Below, piece by piece: positions 7,994 through 16,298 of a stretch of DNA of 64,000 nt. A program made the translations under genes and the position numbers. A model generated the notes under the pieces. That model searched no databases. It worked only from the letters and a program-made list of their open reading frames with translations, and was not told the DNA's origin. Numbering within the stretch: the stretch's first letter is position 1; each line of letters begins with the position of its first letter. Source of the DNA: Verrucomicrobiaceae bacterium (GTDB lineage Bacteria; Verrucomicrobiota; Verrucomicrobiia; Verrucomicrobiales; Verrucomicrobiaceae). The stretch lies in assembly GCA_027486585.1 (NCBI GenBank), contig JAIXOU010000100.1:124001-188000 (forward strand), read 5' to 3'.

Positions 7994-10805
7994 GGACCTG
8001 ACCGTCGTGTTGCGTCCGCGTCAGCCCTGGGAAGCGGTGGATCTTGGCTGCGCACTGGTGCGTCGAGATTATGGTCGCATTCTGGCGCTTTGGGCGACGA
8101 CCGTTCTGCCCATTTGGGGAGTGCTGGGACTCTGCCTGCATGACTGGCCCGGTGTTTTTGGTCTGGTCGTTTGGTGGCTTAAGCCGCTTTATGATCGTGT
8201 GCCGCTGCATTTCATGAGCCGCGCGGCCTTTGGTGTGCGGCCAGGTTTTATCGAAACCTGGAAGCAGTGGCCACGTCTCTGGAGCCGCTTTCTTTTTTCG
8301 GCGCTGATCCTGCGGCGTCTGTCGTTCATGCGCAGTTTCACTTTGCCTGTGCTCATGCTCGAAGGGCAGCGTGGTAAGGCTGCCTGGCAGCGGGTGAAAG
8401 CTTTGGCGACCGATGGTGGTAGCTCGGGAGCTATGGTGACCTGGGTTTTTTACAAACTAGAGATCGTGGTCTTCATCGGGCTGTGGATTCTGACAAAAGA
8501 TCTGGCGCCCGCGACGGATATGCCAAGCCTGCTGGACCTGATCGATGGAGCTGATTTCCCCAAAGAAATCCAGATGGCTTACCTGTGGTATTTGAACATC
8601 GTTTATCTTTTCGCCGTGACGGCGATCGAGCCCTTTTTTGTGGGTGCTGGCTTCGGCCTTTATTTGAACTCTCGTACGCATTTGGAAGGTTGGGATGTGG
8701 AATTGACCTTCCGTAGAATAGCTGCCCGCTTGCAGCCTTTCATGGTGCTGCTGTTGTTCTTTTGTTTGTCCGCCTCGACCCTGGCTAAGTCCGTATCGCC
8801 TTCTCCTGCACCGACACCCGCTGTGGAGAAGAAGGTTGAACCTGATCCGGTTAAACTGTCTGCCCAAAAGATTCTTGAGCACCCCGACTTTAAGGTGCAC
8901 AGCCGCACCCAAAAGGAATTCGTGCCAGATCATTCGGACGATGATGGTGATGAGGATGAATCATCGAGTTCTCCCCCCATGGCCCTATTGATGAATGGTC
9001 TCTTCTGGGTGATCGTCGCCGCTCTTATCGCCTTCGTGATTTATCTGATCGTGGTGAATCGGCATCTTTTGAGTCGCGGATTCCGAGCTGGAAAGGTGAG
9101 TCTTCCTGATAGGCCTGGGCCCCGTGTTATCATGGGCATGGATATCACACGGGAAAGTCTGCCTGCGGATGTGGTAAGCGCTGCTCGTGCGGCTTGGTTG
9201 ATCGGTGACTTTCGTCTTGCTTTGAGCTTGCTGTATCGAGGTTCACTCTCTCGCTTGGTCGAACAGCAGCGTCTGCCCATCCGCAGCAGCGATACCGAGG
9301 ACGATTGTCTTGGGCATCTACTGCGTGCCAAGCCAAGTGGACAAGAGACGGACTATTTTACTCAACTGACCAGAGTTTGGGTGCGTGCGGCCTATGCAGG
9401 ACAGGAGGCAAGCCCAAGTGAATTTGATGAACTCAGTGCCGCTTGGCCATTTGAGGTGAAGTCGTCGCCCGCATCTGCGGCAAAGTCTGTCTTGGTGATC
9501 TTGTCACTGCTTTTCATGGTCGCTTGCAGCGGCAAATGGGAGGACGTCGAACGTAAGACCGGTTACAAGGGAAAGGCACGGACGGAGTGCTTCCTGGCGG
9601 CTCATCAATTGCTCGAGGAATATGGCTTTCAGCCCGAGCGCCGCCCCATGCTGGATCGACTGCCAGTAGATGAATCAGGGGTCATGCTGCTTTCTGCGGA
9701 GAATGGGATCACCAGTCTGCGGGCTAAAGAAGTGCTGGACTGGGTCCAGGGCGGAGGTCATGTCATCTATGTCATGGCAGGATGCACGCCATACAATGAT
9801 TGGGGCCGATTTTCGTCCATGACGGGTTATGGCTACTTTGGCAACGATGAGCGTCCGGATGCCATGCTCAAAGAGTTAAACGTGACCATCACAGATCGCC
9901 GCACGGAGATGCTGAATGAATTCACTCAGAAGGGAAAAAAGAAAAAGCCAGCTGACAAAAAGAAGGCTGTTGATCCCAAGGCGGACGAAAAAGCCACATC
10001 TGGAGTCGAGCCAAAACCCGAGGTCGAGGTCATCACCCAGAAGCCTGATCGTTCTCAACCGGAGGTGAAAAAGCCGCGCATTCGCGATGCTGCGGATGTG
10101 ACCACGGCGATCACCCAACTGTCCTGGGATGGCAGGACTTATGCAGTGGAGTTGCCGGACTTTGTTTCCTTCAAACTGGAGCGCGATCTAGGCAAATCAG
10201 AGTTCTTGGCCGGCGCTAAGGACAAGGCTTTGATTCTCGGTCTGCGCCACGGTCTGGGCCGCATCACTCTGATGAATCACGCACGTCCTTTCCGCAATCG
10301 TTACCTCGGCGACCACGATCATGCTAGCTGGTTCATCGCATTGATGGGCGAGGATGCTTCGGATGTCTGGTTCATTAGCGGGATGGAGAAAAGCTTCATG
10401 AGCCTGCTTTGGGATCATGCCTGGATGGTCATTCTGACTTTAATCGCGCTGCTTATTTTTTGGCTCTGGTGTCATGTGCCACGCTTCGGGCCGATGCGTC
10501 AGGTGGCGCTGCATGAGACCAAACATTTTGTCGATCACATCGGTGCCCTGGGGCATTTCTTCCATCGCCTGAAGCGCGATGATGTGCTGCTGTTTGATTC
10601 CGCGCATCAAGTGCGCGCCAGAGCCCTGATGCGCTTTCCGCAGTTGCATGGGGCAGGGGATGATCTGCTGCTACCGAGACTGGCGGAAGTCAGTGGATTG
10701 CCCATCGAACGCATCCAATCAGCGCTCATGCCGCCAGCCAAGCCCGCCCCGTTTCAGCTCGTCGCCCTGCTCAAAGATCTCCAAACCCTCCGTCAATCCC
10801 TATGA
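7983..10805 (+). CDS. DUF4129-DUF4350 fusion membrane protein
   Basis: A 940-residue protein in which two partners that are usually separate genes in this cluster are joined. Residues 1-500 hold a membrane region (from MKLEDLTVVLRPRQPWEAVD, several helices, then PFMVLLLFFCLSASTLAKS, a signal-like segment), a helix at about residues 333-355 (VIVAALIAFVIYLIVV) and a DUF4129 domain ending near FDELSAAWPFEV. At residue 515 comes a lipobox-like sequence, VILSLLFMVACSGKW, followed by a DUF4350 domain (LLSAENGITSLRAKEVLDWV) with a lysine-rich insert, another helix (HAWMVILTLIALLIFWLWC) and a soluble tail. The frame opens earlier at 7860, but the ATG at 7983 overlaps the SpoIIM stop and begins the conserved sequence. 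The stop overlaps the MoxR ATG (ATGA). Function unknown; probably an envelope partner of the MoxR ATPase. Confidence 0.82.
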   Translation: MKLEDLTVVLRPRQPWEAVDLGCALVRRDYGRILALWATTVLPIWGVLGLCLHDWPGVFGLVVWWLKPLYDRVPLHFMSRAAFGVRPGFIETWKQWPRLWSRFLFSALILRRLSFMRSFTLPVLMLEGQRGKAAWQRVKALATDGGSSGAMVTWVFYKLEIVVFIGLWILTKDLAPATDMPSLLDLIDGADFPKEIQMAYLWYLNIVYLFAVTAIEPFFVGAGFGLYLNSRTHLEGWDVELTFRRIAARLQPFMVLLLFFCLSASTLAKSVSPSPAPTPAVEKKVEPDPVKLSAQKILEHPDFKVHSRTQKEFVPDHSDDDGDEDESSSSPPMALLMNGLFWVIVAALIAFVIYLIVVNRHLLSRGFRAGKVSLPDRPGPRVIMGMDITRESLPADVVSAARAAWLIGDFRLALSLLYRGSLSRLVEQQRLPIRSSDTEDDCLGHLLRAKPSGQETDYFTQLTRVWVRAAYAGQEASPSEFDELSAAWPFEVKSSPASAAKSVLVILSLLFMVACSGKWEDVERKTGYKGKARTECFLAAHQLLEEYGFQPERRPMLDRLPVDESGVMLLSAENGITSLRAKEVLDWVQGGGHVIYVMAGCTPYNDWGRFSSMTGYGYFGNDERPDAMLKELNVTITDRRTEMLNEFTQKGKKKKPADKKKAVDPKADEKATSGVEPKPEVEVITQKPDRSQPEVKKPRIRDAADVTTAITQLSWDGRTYAVELPDFVSFKLERDLGKSEFLAGAKDKALILGLRHGLGRITLMNHARPFRNRYLGDHDHASWFIALMGEDASDVWFISGMEKSFMSLLWDHAWMVILTLIALLIFWLWCHVPRFGPMRQVALHETKHFVDHIGALGHFFHRLKRDDVLLFDSAHQVRARALMRFPQLHGAGDDLLLPRLAEVSGLPIERIQSALMPPAKPAPFQLVALLKDLQTLRQSL

Positions 10806-11872
10806 ACTCAGAATCCATGCCACCCATCCTGCCAGCTCCGCCGCCGCCACCAGAGCTGAGTTATGTCGGTCCTGCGAGTTATGCACCGCCCTCGTATGAG
10901 CCGGTCATGGCTCCGCCGATGCCGCGTTCGGCGCAGATCATGAAGTCCATTCGAGACGCTGTGGCGCAGGTTTTTGTAGGTCAGGATGAGGTCCTCTATC
11001 AAGTGCAGGCGGCACTGCTTGCCGGTGGCCATGTGCTGCTGGAGGGCAAGCCAGGACTCGGCAAAACGCATCTCGTCTTGGCCCTCGCGCAGACCTTTGG
11101 TGCCAGCTTCCGACGCATTCAATTCACCCCAGATTTAATGCCGTCGGATGTGACGGGGCACACGCTTTATGATCTCGGCAGCCAGAGTTTCCGAGTGCGT
11201 CATGGGCCTGTCTTCACTCAGTTGCTGTTGGCGGATGAAATCAATCGTGCGCCGGCAAAAACACAGTCTGCTTTGCTGGAGGTTATGCAGGAAGCCCAGG
11301 TGACCATCGATGGTGAGACCCATACCTTGGCAGCGCCTTTCATGACCTTTGCCACGCAGAATCCGATCGAGCAAGAAGGCACCTATCCACTGCCTGAGGC
11401 GCAGTTAGACCGCTTCCTGCTCAAGGTTGTGATCGACTACCCACAGGCCGAACAAGAAGCTTGGATTGTCAAAGCAGCGTCTTCCATCGCTGGTGGTCGT
11501 GGTTTGAATGCTGCCAGTGTGCAGCGGATCTGTAGCACCAATGATATCCTGCAAGCTCAGCAGGAAGCCGCTGGTGTGCAGGCCGTGGAAAGCGTCGTCA
11601 ATTACGCGGTGAATCTGACTCGCGCGACCCGCTCAAACGGTGCCATCGCTCTCGGAGCAGGCACTCGTGGAGCCATCAGTCTGGTGCGTGTGGCCAAAGC
11701 TTACGCGCTGCTGGATGGCCGTCATTACATCACTCCGGCAGATGTGAAACGTGCTGCCTTACCGGTGCTGCGCCATCGCATCACCCTGGCGCCTGAGGTC
11801 TCCATCAGCGGTCAGACGGTCGATCAGGTTTTAGAATCCGTCATCCGCAGCGTCGAAGCCCCACGTCAGTAA
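10802..11872 (+). CDS. MoxR family AAA+ ATPase
   Basis: A 356-residue AAA+ ATPase. Walker A is GKPGLGKT (residues 82-89), Walker B is LLLADEINRAP (Asp145/Glu146), and the sensor region reads FATQNPIEQEGTYPLPEAQL, which is diagnostic for MoxR proteins. The C-terminal lid domain ends with ITPADVKRAALPVLRHR. An unusual 40-residue proline- and tyrosine-rich leader precedes the ATPase core. MoxR proteins act as chaperone-like ATPases that remodel or insert metal into partner complexes, usually with a vWA-containing DUF58 protein, which is encoded immediately downstream. Translation is coupled to the preceding fusion gene through an ATGA overlap. Confidence 0.95.
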   Translation: MNSESMPPILPAPPPPPELSYVGPASYAPPSYEPVMAPPMPRSAQIMKSIRDAVAQVFVGQDEVLYQVQAALLAGGHVLLEGKPGLGKTHLVLALAQTFGASFRRIQFTPDLMPSDVTGHTLYDLGSQSFRVRHGPVFTQLLLADEINRAPAKTQSALLEVMQEAQVTIDGETHTLAAPFMTFATQNPIEQEGTYPLPEAQLDRFLLKVVIDYPQAEQEAWIVKAASSIAGGRGLNAASVQRICSTNDILQAQQEAAGVQAVESVVNYAVNLTRATRSNGAIALGAGTRGAISLVRVAKAYALLDGRHYITPADVKRAALPVLRHRITLAPEVSISGQTVDQVLESVIRSVEAPRQ

Positions 11873-11882
11873 TCCTCTGCCC

Positions 11883-13187
11883 ATGCGCCCGACTCAGAGC
11901 CTCCTCAAACTGCTCGGTCTTTTGACCGTGTTGGCCCTGCTTGGTGCCTTTTTGCCTGGCTTGGAAAGGCTCTGGATAGGCGCTTCGGGTCTGCTCTTGT
12001 TGCTCGCCCTTTGGGATGCATGGACACTGCCACGATCTGGTGATTTTGACGCCAGCCGGGAAACACCCGGACGCTTTGCGCTGGGGATTCGCTCGACTGT
12101 CCGACTCTTGGTCAAACATCGCCTGCGTCGTGACCTCCGCATCCTCCTGCATGATGGGCTACCTTTGGAGGCTGAAAGTGAAGGCCTGCCCTGGTCTGGT
12201 CCGCTGCCAGCCGGAGAGGTGCTGGATCTGGCCTATGATCTGCATTTTACCAAGCGTGGACTGCATCGCTTTGAGCCCATGCATTTACTGGTCGATTCCC
12301 GGCTCGGCTTGTGGCGGCAGCTCTGCCGTGTGGGCCTGCCCACGGTGACGCATGTGTATCCGAATTACGAGCCTGTGCTGCGCTTTGCCCTCCTAGCCAC
12401 GGCCAATCGTGAGGAGCAGATGGGCATCGTCAAACGCCGTCGGAATGGTGCCACGTTGGATTTCCATCAGCTGCGTGAGTATCAGGATGGCGATGTCCTG
12501 GCGCGTGTGGATTGGAAAGCCACCTCACGCAGGCAAAATCTCATCAGTCGCGATTACGAGGAACAGAAGAATCAAAGCGTCCTGCTGGTGCCAGACTGCG
12601 GGCGTCGCATGCGCGCCATGGATGGTGAGCTCAGTCAGTTTGATCATTGCCTGAATGCCATGCTCTTGATCTCTTACATCGCGCTCAGGCAGAGTGATGA
12701 AGTGGGGGTCGTCGGTTTTGGGGGAGTGCAGCGCTGGCTCAAGCCGGTCAAAGGACCGCCAGCCATGCCGAAGATCCTCAATCACCTCTACGACTACGAG
12801 ACCACCACCCAGCCGAGCGATTTTGGGGAAGCCGCAGAGCGGGTCATGGCCTGCCAAAAGCGTCGATCACTCGTCATCCTGCTGACCAATCTACGGACGG
12901 AGGACTCCGCCGACCTGATCAAAGCCGTGCGGGTCATGCAAAAGCGCCATGTCGTGCTTGTGGCCACTTTGAAGGAAGCTGAAATGGAAGCCCGCACCAG
13001 CCAGCCCATCAGCACTCTCAATGACGCCCTGACCTATGGGGCCCTCAGTAATTACCTCCAACAGCGCCAGCAGGTCTTGGATCAGCTGCGTGCCCACCGC
13101 ATTTTCACCGTCGATGAGACCGCTCAAAATTTAGCCGTGGCACTGGCGAACAAGTATCTGGATGTTAAAGCTGGCGGGTTGCTTTAA
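11883..13187 (+). CDS. DUF58 domain-containing protein (MoxR partner, vWA-like)
   Basis: A 434-residue protein with two hydrophobic N-terminal segments (about residues 8-40), a beta-rich middle domain, and the DUF58 signature YQDGDVLARVDWKATSR followed by SRDYEEQKNQSVLLVPDCG. The latter begins a von Willebrand A-like fold whose metal site is DCGRRM rather than the classic DxSxS. The rest of the vWA fold is present (LISYIALRQSDEVGVVGFGG, RRSLVILLTNLRT). DUF58 proteins are the usual partners of MoxR ATPases and probably present the substrate or act as a metal-dependent adaptor. It starts 10 bases after the MoxR gene and ends the operon; a 52-base gap follows before the E2 gene. Confidence 0.92.
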   Translation: MRPTQSLLKLLGLLTVLALLGAFLPGLERLWIGASGLLLLLALWDAWTLPRSGDFDASRETPGRFALGIRSTVRLLVKHRLRRDLRILLHDGLPLEAESEGLPWSGPLPAGEVLDLAYDLHFTKRGLHRFEPMHLLVDSRLGLWRQLCRVGLPTVTHVYPNYEPVLRFALLATANREEQMGIVKRRRNGATLDFHQLREYQDGDVLARVDWKATSRRQNLISRDYEEQKNQSVLLVPDCGRRMRAMDGELSQFDHCLNAMLLISYIALRQSDEVGVVGFGGVQRWLKPVKGPPAMPKILNHLYDYETTTQPSDFGEAAERVMACQKRRSLVILLTNLRTEDSADLIKAVRVMQKRHVVLVATLKEAEMEARTSQPISTLNDALTYGALSNYLQQRQQVLDQLRAHRIFTVDETAQNLAVALANKYLDVKAGGLL

Positions 13188-13239
13188 GCACCGCCCAGCC
13201 TTGACTCTGTGCCCAGCCTCTTTCAATCATCCTTTATTC

Positions 13240-14469
13240 ATGCCGACCATTCCGATCCTCATGCCTCAGCTCGGCGAGTCTATTGCCGAAGCCACTCTTG
13301 TGCGCGTCCTTGTCGAGCCAGGTGCTCTCGTCGAGGCGGGTGCTGATATTTTTGAAGTTGAGACCAACAAAGCTTCCATGGCTGTCGGTTCACCCTGCGC
13401 TGGTCGTATCGTCCAAGTCACAGGCAAAGTGCAGACGAGTTACGCCGTCGGCAGCAATCTCGCCACGTTTGAGATTTCTGACGAAGATGCGCTAGCTCTC
13501 GGCTTCAGCGAATCTGAGAACGCTGTGTCGGCTCCAGCCGTGACCGTCCCCAAAGCCACGGAATCCCTCCACTTTCATTTTAGCGAGGAGGATAACATCA
13601 CCTCCTACCAGCCCAAGGTCGAGCCCGTCGTCGGCGGCTTGCCGGTCCCAGCGGGAGCTACGGGGGCCAGTTATATTTCTCCGCGTATGAGAGCCCGAAT
13701 GACCGAACTTGGTCTGAACGCCTCCGACCTTGCCGGCATCGCCGGAACAGGGGCTGGCGGACGTGTCACGGTCGAGGACTTTGAAAGTTTCCTGCGCAGC
13801 CTTGAGCAGCACCGCCTGACTCCAGCGTCCTCCATGCGTATCGCTGTGGCAGACTCGATGCGCCGCAGTTGGAGTCGCCCCTTGGCCACGGTGGGCAGCC
13901 CTGTCATGCTGGATGCTCTTTTGGCGCATCGCCGAAAGACAGATCCCAAAGCGGGTCCAGCCCTTTATGCCATCCGCGCCCTCGCCATTGCCCTTGCCGA
14001 AAATACGGCGGTTGCAGGTCGCCTCATTGGCAATCGCATCGTGCATCCGCAGGCCATCGACATCGGTTTCGCGGTCGAAGTGGAAGACGGCGTGCTCGTC
14101 CCCGTCCTTCGTGAGGTGGATAAGACCCCGCTGGTCAAATTGGTGCCTGCTTACAACAAGCTCGTCGAACAAGCCCGCGCGCGTCGTTTGCCGCATGATC
14201 CGAAGCACCCAGGCATCGCTACGGTGACCAACTTTGGCACCTTTGGCATCGTCTGGGCCACCCCGATCCCGCTGCCGGAACAGAACCTCGTGCTTGGTCT
14301 TGGAGCCGGTAGTAAAGTCCCGCACTGGAGTGACGAAGTGAATCAATTCATTCCCGTCACCGAAGCGGAACTTACCCTCAGCTTTGACCACCGAACTCTC
14401 GATGGCGGTGGGGCTGGGCGACTGCTGGCGCGTGTGGCCAAGTTACTGCAAGAGCCTGAAAAACTGTAA
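13240..14469 (+). CDS. 2-oxo acid dehydrogenase complex E2 component (dihydrolipoamide acyltransferase)
   Basis: A 409-residue acyltransferase core protein of a 2-oxo acid dehydrogenase complex. It has one lipoyl domain with the modified lysine K44 in VETNKASMAVGS, a linker, a peripheral-subunit-binding domain (YISPRMRARMTELGLNASDL...GAGGRVTVEDFESFL, about residues 130-170), and the catalytic domain ending in SFDHRTLDGG, where His384 and Asp388 are the catalytic pair. It would transfer the acyl group from lipoamide to CoA. The frame opens 26 codons earlier, but the ATG used here begins the lipoyl domain (MPTIPILMPQLGES). No E1 or E3 gene is adjacent, so pyruvate, 2-oxoglutarate and branched-chain substrates cannot be told apart. 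Confidence 0.92.
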   Translation: MPTIPILMPQLGESIAEATLVRVLVEPGALVEAGADIFEVETNKASMAVGSPCAGRIVQVTGKVQTSYAVGSNLATFEISDEDALALGFSESENAVSAPAVTVPKATESLHFHFSEEDNITSYQPKVEPVVGGLPVPAGATGASYISPRMRARMTELGLNASDLAGIAGTGAGGRVTVEDFESFLRSLEQHRLTPASSMRIAVADSMRRSWSRPLATVGSPVMLDALLAHRRKTDPKAGPALYAIRALAIALAENTAVAGRLIGNRIVHPQAIDIGFAVEVEDGVLVPVLREVDKTPLVKLVPAYNKLVEQARARRLPHDPKHPGIATVTNFGTFGIVWATPIPLPEQNLVLGLGAGSKVPHWSDEVNQFIPVTEAELTLSFDHRTLDGGGAGRLLARVAKLLQEPEKL

Positions 14470-14478
14470 TCGGCGCTC

Positions 14479-15360
14479 ATGTCCTTTCGTCTCGAAATGC
14501 TGCAAGTCGCCAGACTTGCACCCAAAATCCTCGGTGAATCGAGCGAGCTCGTGGCAGAGTTTCTCAGCTCTCGATTGCATCCTGACGGTGGCTTCATGGA
14601 TCGTGCCGATCGGCCTGATCTCTACTACAGTGTCTTTGGCATGGAGGGCCTCGTCGCTTTGCAAAAAACGCTGCCTCATGAGTCCATGCGGCACTGGCTG
14701 AGCAGTTACGGAGCAGGGGAGGAGCTCGACTTTGTGCATCTCTGCTGCCTCGCCCGCTGTTGGGCAGGATTGGGTGGTGGACTCAGTGCCGAACAAAAAG
14801 AACGACTCACACAGCGGCTGGAAAATTGGCGCACACCCGATGGGGGGTATCATCAGTCACCGGGCCGGAAAAACGGCAGCGCCTACGGTTGTCTCATTGC
14901 TTTTGGAGCCTATCAAGATCTCGACATGCTGCCGCCAGATGCCATCCGCATCGCCAGTTGCATGGATCGTCTGGAGACCCCTGACGGAGCCTGGTCCAAT
15001 GAGCCCGGACTCACTCTAGGCTCCACCACGGCCACTTCCGCCATGCTGTCACTTTATCGACACATGCAATTACCCGCTCCCGCTGCGGGAATCGACTGGC
15101 TCGTTCGCCAATGCTTGCCCACAGGTGGCTTCCTCGCCGTTCCTGGAGCGCCATTGCCCGACCTGCTCTCCACCGCTGTCGCCCTGCACGCCCTCTCGAA
15201 CCACCCTGAAGCCATTGCTCGTGTCAAAGAGCCCTGCCTCGACTTCATCGACTCCCTGTGGAGCGCCGCCGGCGGCTTTCATGGCAACTGGGCCGATGAC
15301 ACGCTCGATCCTGAGTACACCTATTACGGCCTGTTAGCGCTGGGGCATCTGGCGCTTTAG
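14479..15360 (+). CDS. Prenyltransferase beta-subunit-like alpha/alpha-toroid protein (zinc site degenerate)
   Basis: A 293-residue protein built from repeated alpha-hairpins with glycine-rich turns (DGGFMDRADRPDLYYSVFG, PDGGYHQSPGR, PDGAWSNEPG, GGFLAVPGAPLPDLLSTAVA, DPEYTYYGLLALG). This is the pattern of prenyltransferase/squalene-cyclase toroids and most like the beta subunit of protein geranylgeranyltransferases. In those enzymes Asp, Cys and His bind zinc. Here Asp228 is kept, but the Cys position is Leu230 and the His position is Tyr280, so zinc-dependent prenyl transfer is doubtful. It starts 9 bases after the E2 gene and precedes the AraC gene by 8 bases. The actual substrate or binding role is unknown. 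Confidence 0.78.
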   Translation: MSFRLEMLQVARLAPKILGESSELVAEFLSSRLHPDGGFMDRADRPDLYYSVFGMEGLVALQKTLPHESMRHWLSSYGAGEELDFVHLCCLARCWAGLGGGLSAEQKERLTQRLENWRTPDGGYHQSPGRKNGSAYGCLIAFGAYQDLDMLPPDAIRIASCMDRLETPDGAWSNEPGLTLGSTTATSAMLSLYRHMQLPAPAAGIDWLVRQCLPTGGFLAVPGAPLPDLLSTAVALHALSNHPEAIARVKEPCLDFIDSLWSAAGGFHGNWADDTLDPEYTYYGLLALGHLAL

Positions 15361-15368
15361 AATTTGTC

Positions 15369-16208
15369 ATGCCTGACACCGCTGCCCCACTCCTTGAAAC
15401 GACCGTTGATGGTGCCAAGACCACGCGCTGGGTCATGGAGGCTGGGGATTGTCGGGCGCTGGCGGTGCATCGCATTGCGCGTCTGGGGATCGATCAGGCG
15501 GTGGCTCCTTATGAGCGAGTGAGGCTGGCACCCAGTGGCAGTTTTTTCATGATCGTGCTGAAGGGCTCGGGTCGTGTCTTGCTCGATGGTCGCTGGCAGA
15601 CCGTCAGCGCGGGTTGGGCCTGCATGGCTCCGCCGCGTGTGCCGAATGCCTTTCATGCTCTGCCACGGCAAAGCTGGCATTTCCTCTGGATGCGTTATGA
15701 CGAGCCGAGTTTTGTTTCCCCCCAAGTCAGTGCGACCTCGCCCCTGAAAGTGAAGGTGGATGTCCATCAGCTTCAGCGCATTTGGGAAGGGCTGCGTGGA
15801 GAATGGGATTCAGCTCGCGATCCTCAGGCCTTGCATCACTGGATCGAGCTGGTGCATCATCACACGCGTCGCTTATCCGAACCTTGGCGGCGTGACGAAC
15901 GCTTGCGTCTGCTCTGGGAAGAGGTGCAATCTCGCTTGGTCGAAGATTGGACGCTGAAAGCCTTGGCTCATGCCGCGCATGTCAGTGAGGAGCACTTCCG
16001 ACGGCTTTGCTGGAAGGAGCTTGGGCGCAGCCCCATGGCCCATCTGACTTCGTTACGAATGCAGGCGGCTCAAAGCTTGCTCGTCAGCACCAAGGATAAG
16101 CAGGAGACCATTGCCATCTTGGTGGGTTATCGCAGCCCGATTGCCTTTGCTCGCGCTTTCAAGCGCTGGGTCGGCTGTCATCCTTCGGAGTATCGGGCTC
16201 GCAGTTGA
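15369..16208 (+). CDS. AraC family transcriptional regulator
   Basis: A 279-residue regulator with an N-terminal cupin-like sensing domain (LAPSGSFFMIVLKGSGRVLL...GWACMAPPRVPNAFHAL) and a C-terminal pair of helix-turn-helix motifs (about residues 190-279): LKALAHAAHVSEEHFRRLCW and ETIAILVGYRSPIAFARAFK, ending with WVGCHPSEYRAR, the classic AraC signature. Proteins with this layout usually bind a small molecule, often a sugar, and control a neighbouring gene. The next gene downstream is the large DUF1080/cytochrome chimera, a plausible but unproven target. The gene is tightly spaced after the toroid gene. Confidence 0.92.
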   Translation: MPDTAAPLLETTVDGAKTTRWVMEAGDCRALAVHRIARLGIDQAVAPYERVRLAPSGSFFMIVLKGSGRVLLDGRWQTVSAGWACMAPPRVPNAFHALPRQSWHFLWMRYDEPSFVSPQVSATSPLKVKVDVHQLQRIWEGLRGEWDSARDPQALHHWIELVHHHTRRLSEPWRRDERLRLLWEEVQSRLVEDWTLKALAHAAHVSEEHFRRLCWKELGRSPMAHLTSLRMQAAQSLLVSTKDKQETIAILVGYRSPIAFARAFKRWVGCHPSEYRARS

Positions 16209-16222
16209 GGCGGCGCGCCGCC
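16209..16222. repeat. Perfect 14-bp GC palindrome directly after the AraC gene stop
   Basis: GGCGGCGCGCCGCC is fully self-complementary and begins right after the TGA of the AraC gene. No T-run follows on the plus strand (CGAAGGTGGG comes next), so it is a poor intrinsic terminator. It may be a protein-binding site in the 90-base gap before the cytochrome chimera gene, or simply a GC-rich hairpin. Confidence 0.3.
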
Positions 16223-16298
16223 GAAGGTGGGTTTTAGTCAGCTTGTAGTGGACGCTTTCTGCGGAATCTGATGCAATCATCACGTTCTATCTGCCACC

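Noticed and set aside
9516-10805. Separate DUF4350 gene starting at an internal ATG within the fusion
   Set aside because: The frame is continuous with DUF4129, and starting at this ATG would leave only MVACSG, too short for a working lipoprotein signal.
13492-14391. 299-codon open frame on the minus strand
   Set aside because: Antisense to the E2 acyltransferase gene; its sequence has no recognisable domain and the sense protein is unmistakable.
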